The notes beneath the pieces were generated by a model that did not search any database, was not told the origin of the DNA, and was given only the letters and a program-made list of their open reading frames with translations. DNA of 64,000 nt from Owenia fusiformis. Taxonomy: Eukaryota; Annelida; Polychaeta; Sabellida; Oweniidae. The position numbers were made by a program, and so were the translations under genes. Each line of letters begins with the position of its first letter. The first letter of the stretch is position 1. The stretch covers positions 25,297,985 to 25,361,984 of the forward strand of contig CAIIXF020000004.1 of the NCBI GenBank assembly GCA_903813345.2. Direction: 5' to 3'. Shown piece after piece: positions 31,682-43,355 of the stretch.

Positions 31682-34103
31682 TGGAATAATTCTGCCGAAT
31701 AAAATTGTTTCACAATCTAAAGGATGTAAATACTAAATAGCGTTCAATTCTGAGAAATTTACAGATTGGCACAAATGTATGCTATCACTAGAATTACCTG
31801 GCTGTGTAAAATCTTTGCTCATATTAAGATATTGTAGATAAAACTAAACAACTTTGTAATGATTTGTCTTTCACTTTTCTTTTGAATTTTTCACTTCCTG
31901 TTCAGAATAGTCTCAAAACAAAAACGTAATTTATATATTATGTCATTATTCAGTTTTTATGATTTGAGATATTATAAAAGTGAAACAACAAAATTAAACA
32001 ATATAGCATATATCATATCATACTTTACTCTCTCCTTTGTTACAATTTTTTAAAGTTATGTAAATTAAAAAAAGTTTTGAGACTATTTTGGTCATTCTAG
32101 GTATCTCTATATACTAGTATTACATACCTAGCGAAGCATTTGTATGGAAGTCAATGGGAAAGTTAGCGAGCTATATCCACCGATATTGCCCGATTACCCC
32201 GATATAGCCCGCTTACCTCGTTTTGATATTAGATTTCTTTAATAACCATGATAATATCATGACGTCACGTCATTGATACAAAGTAACCATGGGAACAAAG
32301 GCATGTAATACATCAGTTATGTCACTATGACGTGAAATATGCCTTCGTTCTTGCCCAAATATAGAGCCTCCCAAGGTCGGCCTATATTGGGAGAACTCAG
32401 GCATATTTCACGTCATAGTGACATAACCTCTAAGTATTGCTTCTTTCAAAGGCCATGAATTGCCTTTGGGGTGAAATATCTAGAGTAAATTATCTGTGCT
32501 CAAGCCTGTAGCCAGCTATTGGTGGGCTTAAACTATTTTTCAACCAACTCCCTTTGTATATGTCAAGGTATGCTAAAGGTGCAACAATTAGTGCAGGGGC
32601 CATTCAATGATCATCGATCAGTGTCAAAATATATTTAAGTTTGGATATTTCATCAAGACTAACCAATATATTTTTATTATCTACAAAGAAACCCCCTGGA
32701 TGAAGATTATTTCAGCTGATATTCCTCTTGAAACGTGGTGATTCACCGGTGAATCTTAAAAATCTCTAAGTGGGACTCCCTTTATAGAAGCTTTGAACTG
32801 AATTTACAATTCTTAATGCTGAAATTGATAGTTTATCCATACATTTTAAGAAAATAGGTATGTCAAAGAAGATGTTAAGCCAAATATTGATCTGATAACT
32901 CAGAAAAAATAAAAATTTTCAAATTTTGTCTCTACAGACCTTGTTGCCCCTTTAACAAGACACCAGGGCAGCCCCACCTAAGTGAAAAAAACAGCTTGCC
33001 ATATCACTCTAATACACCACTAATAGACCTTTTATATACAACTAGTAGAACATGTTCTATAAGTGATTTATTAGTGGTGATTTTCGTTAACAGACCAATT
33101 TTTACCACTGGCATTGACTTAACAGGTGGTTTATTATAGGTGAAAAAATTCGACCATGCAAATGAGATAAAAATTATTGACCAATCAGAGAGCATGTAAT
33201 TCACTACTAATACAGCAATCCAGAAGGCTCAAATATTACTAACAGACTACTAATATACCACTCCCAGAAGGCTAAGACAATGCACTAATAAACCCGGCAT
33301 TCCTAGTCTAATATGTTACTAACAAACAAACCACTCTGAATCCATTTTATACATCCGAAGGTACAAAATCTCTATTAGTACTAAATTCAGTGATCGTGAC
33401 AAATATGAATAAGATTCAACATATACATCTTCTACATACCTTCATGATTATGTTGACCAAGATTCAATAAAGTCCAGTAACCCTTCTGGTTGTAATGCTG
33501 CGTTTCATTACAGAATTATTTCCCTTATATTTCAACTATTTCCGCCATTTAAAAGAGGTTTCTCATTCTAAATCAAGGACCAGTCTTAATACACTACTAA
33601 TAGACCATTCCAGAAAAAATCGAGTCAATAAATAACTTACAAATCCCTCAACCTAAAAATCCTACTTCCACACCACAGTGGTGTATTAGTTGAGTATTGC
33701 CAGTTTTAATAGAAAACTTACAAACCACTTGACTAAATCACTTTTCATGGTGTATTGGTGGTTTATTGGTGATGTATTAGTGGTATATTCGATTTCTTTT
33801 TTACTTGGGCAAAAAAGTCAAAATTTGGAAAAATAATACCCAAATTGACAAACAATGCTCAGTATTATAAATGCACAGATTTTGGGCCCACAAAATCCAG
33901 GAGGGCAAAAATAACTGAAGACTGCTTGTTGTGTAAACATAATTTAGAAATTCACTGTAAAGTAAAAACATTGTCTGCAGTTAGAAATTGTCCAACATTT
34001 GTGATGGAAGACTCTTGCTACCCTCCTTAATTGCAAGCAAGATTCAAAATGCCATTCGAAATTCACTTCACTGAACAAAAGTATTTAATTTGTGTATTTT
34101 TAG
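31682..34103. repeat. remaining upstream region of TRIM copy 2 / intron before exon 9', with foldbacks
   Basis: The first about 400 bases, and a short piece near 32440-32490, align with 13320-13820. A foldback at 32310-32428 pairs TTATGTCACTATGACGTGAA with TTCACGTCATAGTGACATAA. From about 32974 to 33812 the sequence is dense in ACCACTAATA and TATTAGTGGT words on both strands, with mirrored outer AAGTGAAAAAA and TTTTTTACTTGGG, probably an old foldback. No gene recognised. Confidence 0.6.
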
Positions 34104-34211
34104 GAAATTGCCCGACATTTACGACCAAGGACTCTACGCGCCTTATTTGGTAAAGACAAGATTCAGAACGCTATTCATTGTACAGATCTCCCAGAAGATG
34201 GCTTGTTAGAG
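34104..34211 (+). CDS. NME7: duplicate NME7 exon 9 (exon 9')
   Basis: 108 bases with acceptor TTTTTAG and donor GTAAAT. It encodes the same 36 residues as 14635-14742 (EIARHLRPRTLRALFGKDKI through the NDK B His motif to EDGLLE). Three base differences from exon 9, all synonymous (CCG/CCA, CAC/CAT, GAC/GAT). Phase 0 at both ends, so it can replace exon 9 without changing the frame. Confidence 0.88.
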
Positions 34212-36783
34212 GTAAATTTTAACAAAGAAATCATATGATTCTCATCATGTACATTTATAATATACAGTTGTAGACCTCTCTTGAGGTCAACTGGCAAAAT
34301 TGTATACTGATGCTGTAGACCTTGAAAATACTGTGACCAGAGGTCAAGTCAACAGTACTTTCAAGGTTTATAGTTGAGGTATACAATTTTGCCAGTTGAC
34401 CGAATAGAGAGGTTGTTAGTCCGAAGAATATTATGCAAATATTCAATTTTGTTGAGGTGAATACCTGTGCATCTTTTACAAGGGATATTCCATGAAGCCC
34501 GAAAATAGAATTGAATATTTGTTATATTATTCACTGACATGAATTGAAAAACAAACTATTTATATCTAATTTATCATAACAATTGTTCACTTTTAGTTTA
34601 CCAATCAGAATTGAGTATTTCAACCGAGGTACTAACAATTCATGTATGTATCTATGGTCAAAATAAAGAGATATGACTCTAAAATAATTTGTCATACCAT
34701 TCCTGACCACAGTCTTTTTGGATCATAAAGACCACATTGCCACTTTAATTGAAATAATTGTTTTTTCTACTCTGATCCTTTACTGCCACTTTAAGATTAA
34801 AGGCCACTTCTGTTCAAATATTTAATCTGGTTTCTATTGAATATTTGAGTGTAAGAATTCTTGTCGATAACATCTGTGATTTCAATCAGTGTTTGAATAA
34901 ATTAAACAATACTGTACTCCTGGTATTTTATATATTGAAATATTTTTTTCATAACCTTCAATAACTTGTTCCATGAATATAAATGTACACACTTCACAAT
35001 TGTCAAAGCTAGGAAATAATGTCGGCAAGTTTGGAAAAATAGAAAGGAATATTATGAAATTACATTCTGCATTGTTTTGTGTAGATCGCTATGGTAATGG
35101 TGATTTCTCAAAATTGGGTTTTCATTCATTTTTATGTCACCACCACAAGTGGTGACATATTATGTGTTATAATATCCAACTTTTTTGTGGACAGTGCTTT
35201 GTGTTTGGCATCCGATGGTTGACATCCAGAGTTTGGCATCTGTAACAAATGGCAGGCTGTGACATTTTGCAAGTTTATGCCTTATTAGAATTCACACAAT
35301 TTTCATTACATAACATGTTGTACCCAAAGACAACACTGAACGAAATACTATTGAATCTTGGACACTACGCAAATTAAACTATTGGAATCTTCATGCTATT
35401 TATTTTGCCAATTTTTGAACTTCACAAAAACATGAAATTCAGTAACATTCATATTTAACCAGGCATACAGTATCATTCTCAAATATCACTTTCTTAAGTG
35501 TTGTAAGAATAGATCAATAAATACAATAGTGCCATGTTGAATTCTAATAAAAGAAAATACCGGTAATTTCTTGATCTGACACATACTGTTTTCTCAGCTT
35601 TAAGTTATTGATTACAAAATGATATTCCGATGATCAAGTTTTTGTCAGGACATCGTGCAACTCTCTTGAGTCTTTTTTTATCCATTTATTAATGTTCATT
35701 GTCACAGACTTTATTACAATTTTTTGTTTTAGACGTTTCAAATGCAAACTGCATCCATGATCACTAAATTTTAATTTTTGAAACAAAAAATTGTAATAAA
35801 GTCTGTGACAATAAACGTTAGCAATGGATTTAATATTACCAGACTCGACTATGAACTTATTTAATCTAATCTCTTGAGTCTTGTCTGTATGGGCGATAAC
35901 TCAAATACTAGTGGACTGATCTCATGGTCATTCATATTTGGGCAATAACTGAAATACTACTTAACTAATTTCATTTATATTTAAAATGAAGATGCTAAAT
36001 AGGTAGTTTTACACCAAACCTGAATAAGGGACCATATCAACAGTGACATTTCATACTTAGGGACTAGTTAGATATATCCGTGGCTTCAAATTCTTTCCAA
36101 AGAAATCATTCCTTCCCCCCTCCCCCAATTTGTTTAAAGTTATTTATCCAACATATAAACAAGTTACAAAATACATACACTTCCCCCAAAAATAGTTTAA
36201 CAAATGTAACAGAATTCAACCCTCTCATGGCGTAGGTATAACTATTACCTTTATGGACCTTGATCCCTGACAGATTTAAGTGATTTAGTTTAGGGAGATT
36301 GGTGAAGCAAAAAGAGTGTTCACAAGCTTGAATGTCGATGATGATAATGACAATGATGAGAGTGACAATGATTATTTATAATGATGACAATGATGATTAA
36401 CAATGATGAGAATGACAACGATGATTAGTAATGATGAGAGTGAAAATGATTATTTATAATGATGATTGACAATGATGAGAATGACAATGGTGATTAACAA
36501 TGATGAAAATGACATTGATGATTAACAATGATGAAAATGACAATGGTGATTAACAATGATGAGAATGACAATGGTGATTAACAATGATGAAAATGACATT
36601 GATGATTAACAATGATGAGAGTGAAAATGATTATTTCAAACAATCATGAAAATGATTAATGACAATGTTGAGAATAACAATAATGAAAATGAAGAAAATC
36701 TTATTCTTTGTTAAATTAACATTGTCTTTCTGTTGTAACCACCAAAAGCTAGCGCATGCAAAATAATATTTTTATTTTTCCAG
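34212..36783. repeat. intron between exons 9' and 10', with foldbacks and a minisatellite
   Basis: Contains a foldback at 34273-34413 (GGTCAACTGGCAAAATTGTA paired with TACAATTTTGCCAGTTGACC), the dispersed GTCACCACCACAAGTGGTGAC repeat at 35138-35290, a foldback at about 35690-35820 (GTCACAGACTTTATTACAAT inverted) and a minisatellite at about 36330-36705. No gene found. Confidence 0.7.
36330..36705. repeat. AATGATGA/GAATGACAATG minisatellite
   Basis: Irregular units of about 25-30 bases (GATTAACAATGATGAGAATGACAATG type) repeated over about 375 bases in the last intron before exon 10'. Exon 10's own intron 9 lacks it. Confidence 0.9.
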
Positions 36784-36816
36784 GTGGAGTATTTCTTCAA
36801 GATCCTAGACAGGTAA
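36784..36816 (+). CDS. NME7: duplicate NME7 exon 10 (exon 10') with stop
   Basis: Acceptor TTTTTCCAG, then VEYFFKILDR and TAA, identical in sequence to 16161-16193. The following bases (CCATGGCAACTGCATGATTG) are also shared. A possible polyadenylation signal AATAAA is at 37220. It would terminate transcripts that use exon 9'. Confidence 0.85.
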   Translation: MEYFFKILDR

Positions 36817-38427
36817 CCATGGCAACTGCATGATTGACAGAACTGCTTGGGAATATAGATCTAAATCGGGAGAAATGTAAAAAAATACAAAAAACTGAAA
36901 GATGTCATGTAATTCAATTGGCCTTTGCTGTACCAGTGGAATCAAAGCACTGGACTTGACAAGGTTTCTGCAAAAAGACAATTTAGGAGGCTAATGAAAT
37001 ACATTGCGAACTGAGGGACATTTCTAATACTGTAAATTGCAATCCATGAAGTTTTCTATATTATCTTGGATAATGCTTCTGTTGTAACATTGTTAAAAAT
37101 TCTAATTCATAAACTCGGAAAGTTAAATGATTGTAACCCAGGTTACTTTTATTAACTTTGTCGAAATCCCATATTTTGCTTTTTAACCTGATAAATTTAG
37201 AACAGAACATTTTCCACAGAATAAAATGTAAAATGAAATCAATAATCCACAAGTGTACATTTCACATGCCCTGTTTGTTTATATGAGAACATTTATGTAA
37301 ATATTTTTTAATTACTGAATCGAAGATGTTGTAAGAATTGATTTTTGCTTCATGTCACTGTTAACAAATTGTACATACATGAATCATACATCGCTGATAA
37401 AAATATATAAACCATAGTATTATTTATTTTATTATTTTGTTATTTTTATTCAACAATAGTGAATTTACATTAAAGGGGCTAGTAGTTACCGATTTCACCG
37501 CCAGGTGGCTGATTAGGGTCAGATATCATGGCATGGATAGAAAAAGTTCCTCTAAACTTGAAAAATTAATTCAAGGAGATCGATTTTTATCTAGCCCTTT
37601 TAAAATTATACGGCTTAAAATATGTCCAGTAAATGAAAATTTTTGTCTGTTCAATACAAGTAACAAGAAAAGATAATTCAATTTTCATGATTTTAAATAT
37701 TGCCTCTATTGAGAATCTGATTGACTTGGAAATCATTTTTCAAAGAAAATGAAAATTTCAAAGTTGATAAAAACAATCTTTCGAAATTCAAATGTCAATG
37801 TTGTTTTGTGTGCAAATACTATATCTAAATTATGAATATTTAATGTTTAAAATTAAGATTGTTTCTACTCAGATCTAGTGCTTTGTGACTTTAAAAAGTT
37901 ATTTTTAAGAATCAATACTAGCAACTTCATATACAGTAATTGACACGACGATAAAATGTTTCTCTCCAAACATGCATAACCCTGGTCAGGGGAGTAGCCA
38001 GGGTAAAAATATGCGAATCAAGGCTTATTTAAATAGGCAATGCGAATATGAGTTAAACGAGGGATGTACTACTATTTGCGGATTTTATTTTCACAGTTTC
38101 AAAATCAATATCAAATCAAAAAATGTCTGAATAATATGTTTCTTTCACATTTTGAAGAGGCAATTGTTTCATCCCTGGCTGCAACAATGATACTATACAT
38201 AATTAGAGAGGATGATACAGGAAAATCTGTGTATATTGAACATTTTTACCGAGAAAAATCGTTCAGTGTTGGCAAGTGTTCACTACAGAGAGGGTAATTT
38301 ATAGAGGCAGGTTTTCACTAGAGAGAGGTGCTCATTAAGACATTTTTTACAAAAGAATATAGGCCCTATGAAGTTGTTTAATTAGTCTGAAAGATTACAT
38401 TTAAACCCCTTTTTAAAAAACGATCTA
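36817..38427. other. distal NME7 3' UTR and following DNA
   Basis: Similarity to 16194-16930 continues to about 37560. From about 38040 the sequence is instead related to 41940 onward, the start of the sulfotransferase tandem duplication. No independent gene recognised. Confidence 0.5.
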
Positions 38428-39057
38428 CAGGGTGTCAAAAAACAACGGCACCCCCCTCTACAGCAAAAACTCCTGAATGTTCCATATCATGTCATACCTT
38501 ATTTGAAAGATAATTTAATTCTGGAGTTACTCATCAAATTTCATTCAATAAAACTTAATATTAAAAAAGCTACGTTGTTTCAAAGTTTGCTATTTCGGCA
38601 CTTTGTTTGCTGCTCTGTTACTGGTTAAAAGACAAATCTTCAGGAAGTGAAATATGAAAGAATTACCCCAGATTTCAACTGCACTGAACATATAGGTTCA
38701 TTTCTGAAAAACAGGGTATAGGAACTGATGGAAAAAGAGCCTCTTGAAAAAAGACACAATATAAGGATGTATTTCTGAAGAATGTAAGGAAAGTGCGAAG
38801 AGGATTATGCAATGCTACATAACATAACACCTTTATGTGAATTTTTATTGAAATCATATCTGTCCTAATAAGCTGCTGTTTGAGCAGCAACTGGTGGTCA
38901 TACCAACTACTAAGAATCAGCTGTAAATCTGTAAAATTATATGATATCAAGCTGAGATTTCTCAGGTAACTCCAGAATTAAAATGAGATATGACACACCA
39001 TGTAACATTAAGTACTTTTTGCTGTAGAGGGGGGTGCCGTTGTTTTTTGACACCCTG
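38428..39057. mobile_element. mariner-type miniature element
   Basis: 630 bp between TA dinucleotides (38426-38427, 39058-39059). Ends CAGGGTGTCAAAAAACAACG and CGTTGTTTTTTGACACCCTG are inverted, with TCTGGAGTTACTC/GTAACTCCAGAATTA also mirrored further in. No transposase remnant seen. It lies inside the 3' flank of the first sulfotransferase gene. Confidence 0.9.
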
Positions 39058-39641
39058 TAGTTCTGTGTCACCTTGGTGATCAAATCTTTTTAATATTGAT
39101 TTTTAGTCTCCTAATCCTTTAAACAGAATAGATTCATCATCTCCTTTATATAATGTTTCAAAGCAATAAAGTTGAATTGATTTTCTGTACTTTTGAAGGA
39201 CTGACAAATTGCATTTCTTTATTAATACATGAACATGTTGTACATCTCAAAAATCAATTTTCACATGTAATTAAAGTTGTGAACATACCCAAGTGAAAAA
39301 ACAACTTACCAAACCATTCAAATATTTGAGAATCGGACATAATTATATCATTTTTAGACTATTTTTCTATATGTTATTGCCGGAAGACATCGTGCCCTGC
39401 AATCGAAATAACCATTGTGATATGAAATAAAGTTATTCATAGCTTCAAGATCTAGAAGCTTATAGAGAATATGTCAATGCTGTGATACGATAAACATAAA
39501 AGTAATGTTTGCATTTATATTTTACAACAGGCATAGAGACAATTGAGATTACTTTATATGTAGAACCACGAGTCGTTGTTGCAACATGTATAGCTTCATA
39601 AACAATATATTTTGAAGGGAATGGAAACGCTGGAAATATTA

Positions 39642-40835
39642 TTAGTTAACTATGTATTTTAACTCTTTCATTCTTTTGATGATCTTTCTACTATATGGCC
39701 ACTCTTGCATAGCAAGCTGCCGACAAAGTGTAGCATCAACCGCATCATCATTAAGATTATACCCCATAACCGTGTCATCTTTGTAATCGGCTTTAAATTC
39801 AGGGTCCACAATTTCTGTACCCGGAACCATGTCTTTGACACAAAAGTCGTACCATTTCTTGTTAGTATCTCGAAGCTTCTCGACTTCAATAGTAAGTTTA
39901 TTTCGACCATATTTCTCTACCTTTTCCCAAAATGTTTTATTGAAGTAATTATAGAGACGTACGTCACCAGAATTCCATTTCCTGAGGAGTTCTATTGTTT
40001 CTGATGTAATTTTCTTCTTGGGCTTACGGTTTTTAATTTTGGTTAAATACACAATGTCTTCGGTTGACCAGTTCAAAATATCACGCATTAAAACTAAACT
40101 CTCATCGAAATACTCAGTGAGCATGACCAAGTCAAAGTTTGCGCTAATTTCCTCAACTTTTTCAGTTACAAGAACATCGTTTATTGTATCATTTGATTCT
40201 AGTCCAAAATCAAATAACATCATGTTTCTTGTTGGAAGTACACACCATTTGGCACTCTGTCCACCTTTTACAACAATCTGGGCAAAATCGTCTATTGTCC
40301 CAACACCATTGTAACAGTTCTTATAACCAAAATAGTTGAAGGCCGATACGAATTGTGTATCCGGATTTCTTATGATTGTTATGGATTTTGTCCCTTTAGG
40401 CATTACTTTATGGACATCTGTGCTATATCGCATGTGGTGGGCGATCATGTTGAAGGGTTCCGTCGATTTCATTACATATTTATCTGAGAAAACCTTAGGA
40501 TATTCAAATATATTAATACCTGATTGGAGTCCTAGGGGAATGGCCATATTAAGGTCATTGTTATCTGCAAATCGGAAAAAAAGGTTTTGTAAAGTTGAAC
40601 TGCCAACTTTATGCAGCTTTAGAAAAATCACATTTTTCTGTATTATTTTGCTTTCTTGATATGCCCTATTTGTGTCAGCCTGCGTTTTAGCCTTTTCTTG
40701 AGCATGGCCTCCAGTGTCGCTAATTTCATCCAGATGCAAGGTCTTTTGGAATCCCACGTGGTTCATGATAAACAGAAACCACAGTAACATAATCAAGCTT
40801 AACAGACATAACTTAATTATGAAAGTTTTATTCAT
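39642..40835 (-). CDS. galactose-3-O-sulfotransferase family protein, copy A
   Basis: 397 codons. A type II membrane protein: short cytosolic N-terminus, signal anchor at about residues 6-24, a short stem, then a lumenal sulfotransferase domain. The PAPS 5'-phosphosulfate loop is FLKLHKVGSSTLQNLFF (H75-T81) and the 3'-phosphate motif is TIIRNPDTQFVSAFNYF (R156, S164). The family (galactosylceramide and Gal-3-O sulfotransferases, Gal-3-0_sulfotr) moves sulfate from PAPS to the 3-OH of galactose on glycolipids or glycans in the Golgi. The coding region is a single exon. It is in tandem, same strand, with copy B at 43356-45050, and the C-terminal halves are practically identical. The exact acceptor cannot be predicted. 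Confidence 0.92.
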   Translation of the reverse strand: MNKTFIIKLCLLSLIMLLWFLFIMNHVGFQKTLHLDEISDTGGHAQEKAKTQADTNRAYQESKIIQKNVIFLKLHKVGSSTLQNLFFRFADNNDLNMAIPLGLQSGINIFEYPKVFSDKYVMKSTEPFNMIAHHMRYSTDVHKVMPKGTKSITIIRNPDTQFVSAFNYFGYKNCYNGVGTIDDFAQIVVKGGQSAKWCVLPTRNMMLFDFGLESNDTINDVLVTEKVEEISANFDLVMLTEYFDESLVLMRDILNWSTEDIVYLTKIKNRKPKKKITSETIELLRKWNSGDVRLYNYFNKTFWEKVEKYGRNKLTIEVEKLRDTNKKWYDFCVKDMVPGTEIVDPEFKADYKDDTVMGYNLNDDAVDATLCRQLAMQEWPYSRKIIKRMKELKYIVN

Positions 40836-40908
40836 TATGAACGGTTCAAGAGAAGTATCCGCCTTAGAGTTATATGGTTTTATTTTTTGTTTGGTTTGTT
40901 CCTTTTAA

Positions 40909-41309
40909 GGTACAGCTGGAAAGTAACATTTTGGTAAAAAATTGCTATACCTGCACATGTTATTTTCTGGTACAAAAGAAAGAAAGAAGGCATGTATCAA
41001 TTTCCTTGCTTTTTCAGGAAAGTATGATTACAGTGTTTTATTTTAGAATATCCGGTAGGCGTTCAATGGAAACTCCAGGAAATTCTGATATTTCAAACTT
41101 TCTTTTTTTCCAAATTTTCTTTCAAGTTTCCAGACAACATAGGAGCTAACATGACCTGTTCCCAGGTTTACTAAAAGTAGACAGTGTAGTGATACTTTCC
41201 TGAAAAAAGCAAGGAAATACACACATGCCTTCATACTTAATTTTGTACCAGAAAATAACATGTGCAGGTATTGCAATTTTTTACCAAAATGTTACTTTCC
41301 AGCTGAACC
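40909..41309. mobile_element. piggyBac-type miniature element (TTAA target)
   Basis: 401 bp flanked by TTAA at 40905-40908 and 41310-41313. Termini GGTACAGCTGGAAAGTAACA and its near-complement ending CCAGCTGAACC; complementarity continues for about 130 bases per arm (CTGCACATGTTATTTTCTGG, GCATGT, CCTTGCTTTTTCAGGAAAGT). No transposase. Lies 70 bases upstream of the copy A start codon, so it may influence that gene's promoter. Confidence 0.88.
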
Positions 41310-41313
41310 TTAA

Positions 41314-43355
41314 TAATTTTTGGGATTTGATTATTGTATTCTGCCTCTTCCTGACATTTGTTTTCTTCGTGTTTTTTATATATGTTTTTTTCAATCGTTC
41401 CATTTATTAATTGTTTAGTTTGTTCCTTACATGTGTTGTTTGTTATTACTCCTTTAATTTGTTGTTTTGATTGTTCATTTTTTGTTGTTTTGATTGTTCA
41501 TTTTATTTGTCGTTTTGACTGTTCGTTTCTTTGTTGCTTTGGTTGTTCGTTTCATTCACTGTTTGATTTGTTCCTAATCATTGGTTATAACTTTGGATTG
41601 TTAAATAAGCTAAACTAAGCTCTATACTATATTCGTTTTTATTATTCTTTTTAATTTCTTTTGTTTTGTAGATATTGATTGTTTAATTGTTGTTTTAATT
41701 CAGAATTCCATCTTCTTCAACATTTTTTGTATGGATGTGTCATATTTGACAAGTGTAGAACACTTTTCTATTATCACATAATGTTAGTTAAGACTACACA
41801 AACGTCCTTGAAATTAATCAATGCAATTTCAGACCAAATGTATAAGAATTTAAATGGTTAAAATCTCCATAAACAAGTCAGAATATACCTTACATGGACA
41901 TTGGACACCAAACCTTTATTGAAGAAAAAGAAACGCAGGTATCACTCGACTTTATTTTCAGTTTCCAATTTATTCGGAAAAAGATGTCTGAATAAAATGT
42001 GTCTTTTATATATGTTAACGAGGCAGCTGCCTCCTGTGTGACCTTTCCCATGGTGTTCTCAATAGACGTGGATGATACACCAAAAATACATGTTTATTTA
42101 GTCATTTATTTTTGATAAAGAGATTATTGAAAATTATAGGCAAATATCGAGAGCAATGGATTTAAAATGTATATGATTTTATTGAGGTATTTTTGCTCTA
42201 ATCGTGGCTTGAAAATGCTCAAAGAAACCTTGCTTCGATGAACATGTTATTTTATTGCTTTTTAATCACGCTGACCGATGCTCCTCGTGGGACGTTTTAC
42301 TCCATTGTTTTTTGTTATGGATATTCAAATTTTCTTAAATATTTATTCACACATACCTAGGCAAGGTGTGTCCGATTCCAGCCAATCCGAACAGAGTATT
42401 CACATAATGAACAGTGTGTGAAATATCAATAACACATGCAAGGTCACTAGTTAAACAGTTGTCATGGTGATGAATGGATTTTTCACATAGGATTTGATGA
42501 CTTGCCAATTTGACCCTTGCAAAACATTTCATTGAAAACGTGTTCTTTTAGTGATTTCGTTCTTTTAAGATGATTTTATAGAAAAAATTGCAATGTGTGA
42601 AAAGAATTTAAGCCCAAGACTCAATGCATTGTTGCTGCTTCATTCCACTCAGGCATTGTTTCCTAAACTTTGCATTCCCGCTGCGCGGTCACGCAAAGGT
42701 TTGAAAACAACACCTTCATGGTATGATTCAGCAAACAATGCATTGAGTCTTGGGCTTAAATCCTTCTATTGGTTCAATCTCTAATACTGCAATAGACTTA
42801 TTTTCAGTTTTACATAATGTTTCAAAGCAAAGCAATAAATATCAATTTTAAAATTGTTTTTCTGTCTTTTTAATACCCATTTTAATGGGTATGTATGTGT
42901 AATGAGGTTGATAAATCTCAAATCTAAGATAAACACACAGTAAGATCTACTTTCACACGACAGTCGTACATTAAACTTACTGATACAAATGCTGATGATA
43001 CGTATAGTTTTACTATTCACTAAAGAGTTCACATTTGTGTTTTTAGCTTTCAAACTACTGATTATCTATAACAAAGTTTCAATGCTATTGACCTTATGAA
43101 ACTAGCCGTGAAATCTGACTTTCACTTTCCCTGTAAAGCTAACTCTCTGATTCCGAATAGCTTCAACATCTTGATGCTTATAGAGAACATGTCAATGTTG
43201 TGATACGATAAACATAAAAGCAATGTTTACATTCATATTTTTACAACAGGCAATTGAGATTATTTTATATGTAGAACCACGAGTCATCGTTGTTGCAACA
43301 TGTATAGCTTCATAAACAATATATTTTGAAGGGAATGGAAACGCTGGAAATATTA
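41314..43355. other. intergenic region between the sulfotransferase genes
   Basis: 41340-41580 is T/G-rich with repeated TTTGATTGTTC/TTGTTTG words. From about 41940 the sequence is paralogous to the DNA downstream of copy A (TTTCAAAGCAATAAA and the 3' UTR words), marking the start of the tandem duplication unit. It also contains the hairpin element 42604-42766. Confidence 0.55.
42604..42766. repeat. inverted-repeat element with 30-bp arms
   Basis: The left arm carrying TTTAAGCCCAAGACTCAATG (within 42604-42633) and its complement CATTGAGTCTTGGGCTTAAA (within 42735-42766) enclose about 100 bp. Non-coding. Confidence 0.85.

Larger units (their letters stand above)
20620..37560. repeat. segmental duplication, copy 2 (TRIM plus NME7 exons 9'-10'), expanded by insertions
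   Basis: Collinear with 10380-16930 but about 17 kb long. Insertions include the LTR composite (22606-28306), an inverted-repeat element (28533-29058), the dimeric element (29265-31673) and further foldbacks. The TRIM reading frame and both NME7 terminal exons are intact, so the copy is not simply decayed. Confidence 0.9.
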
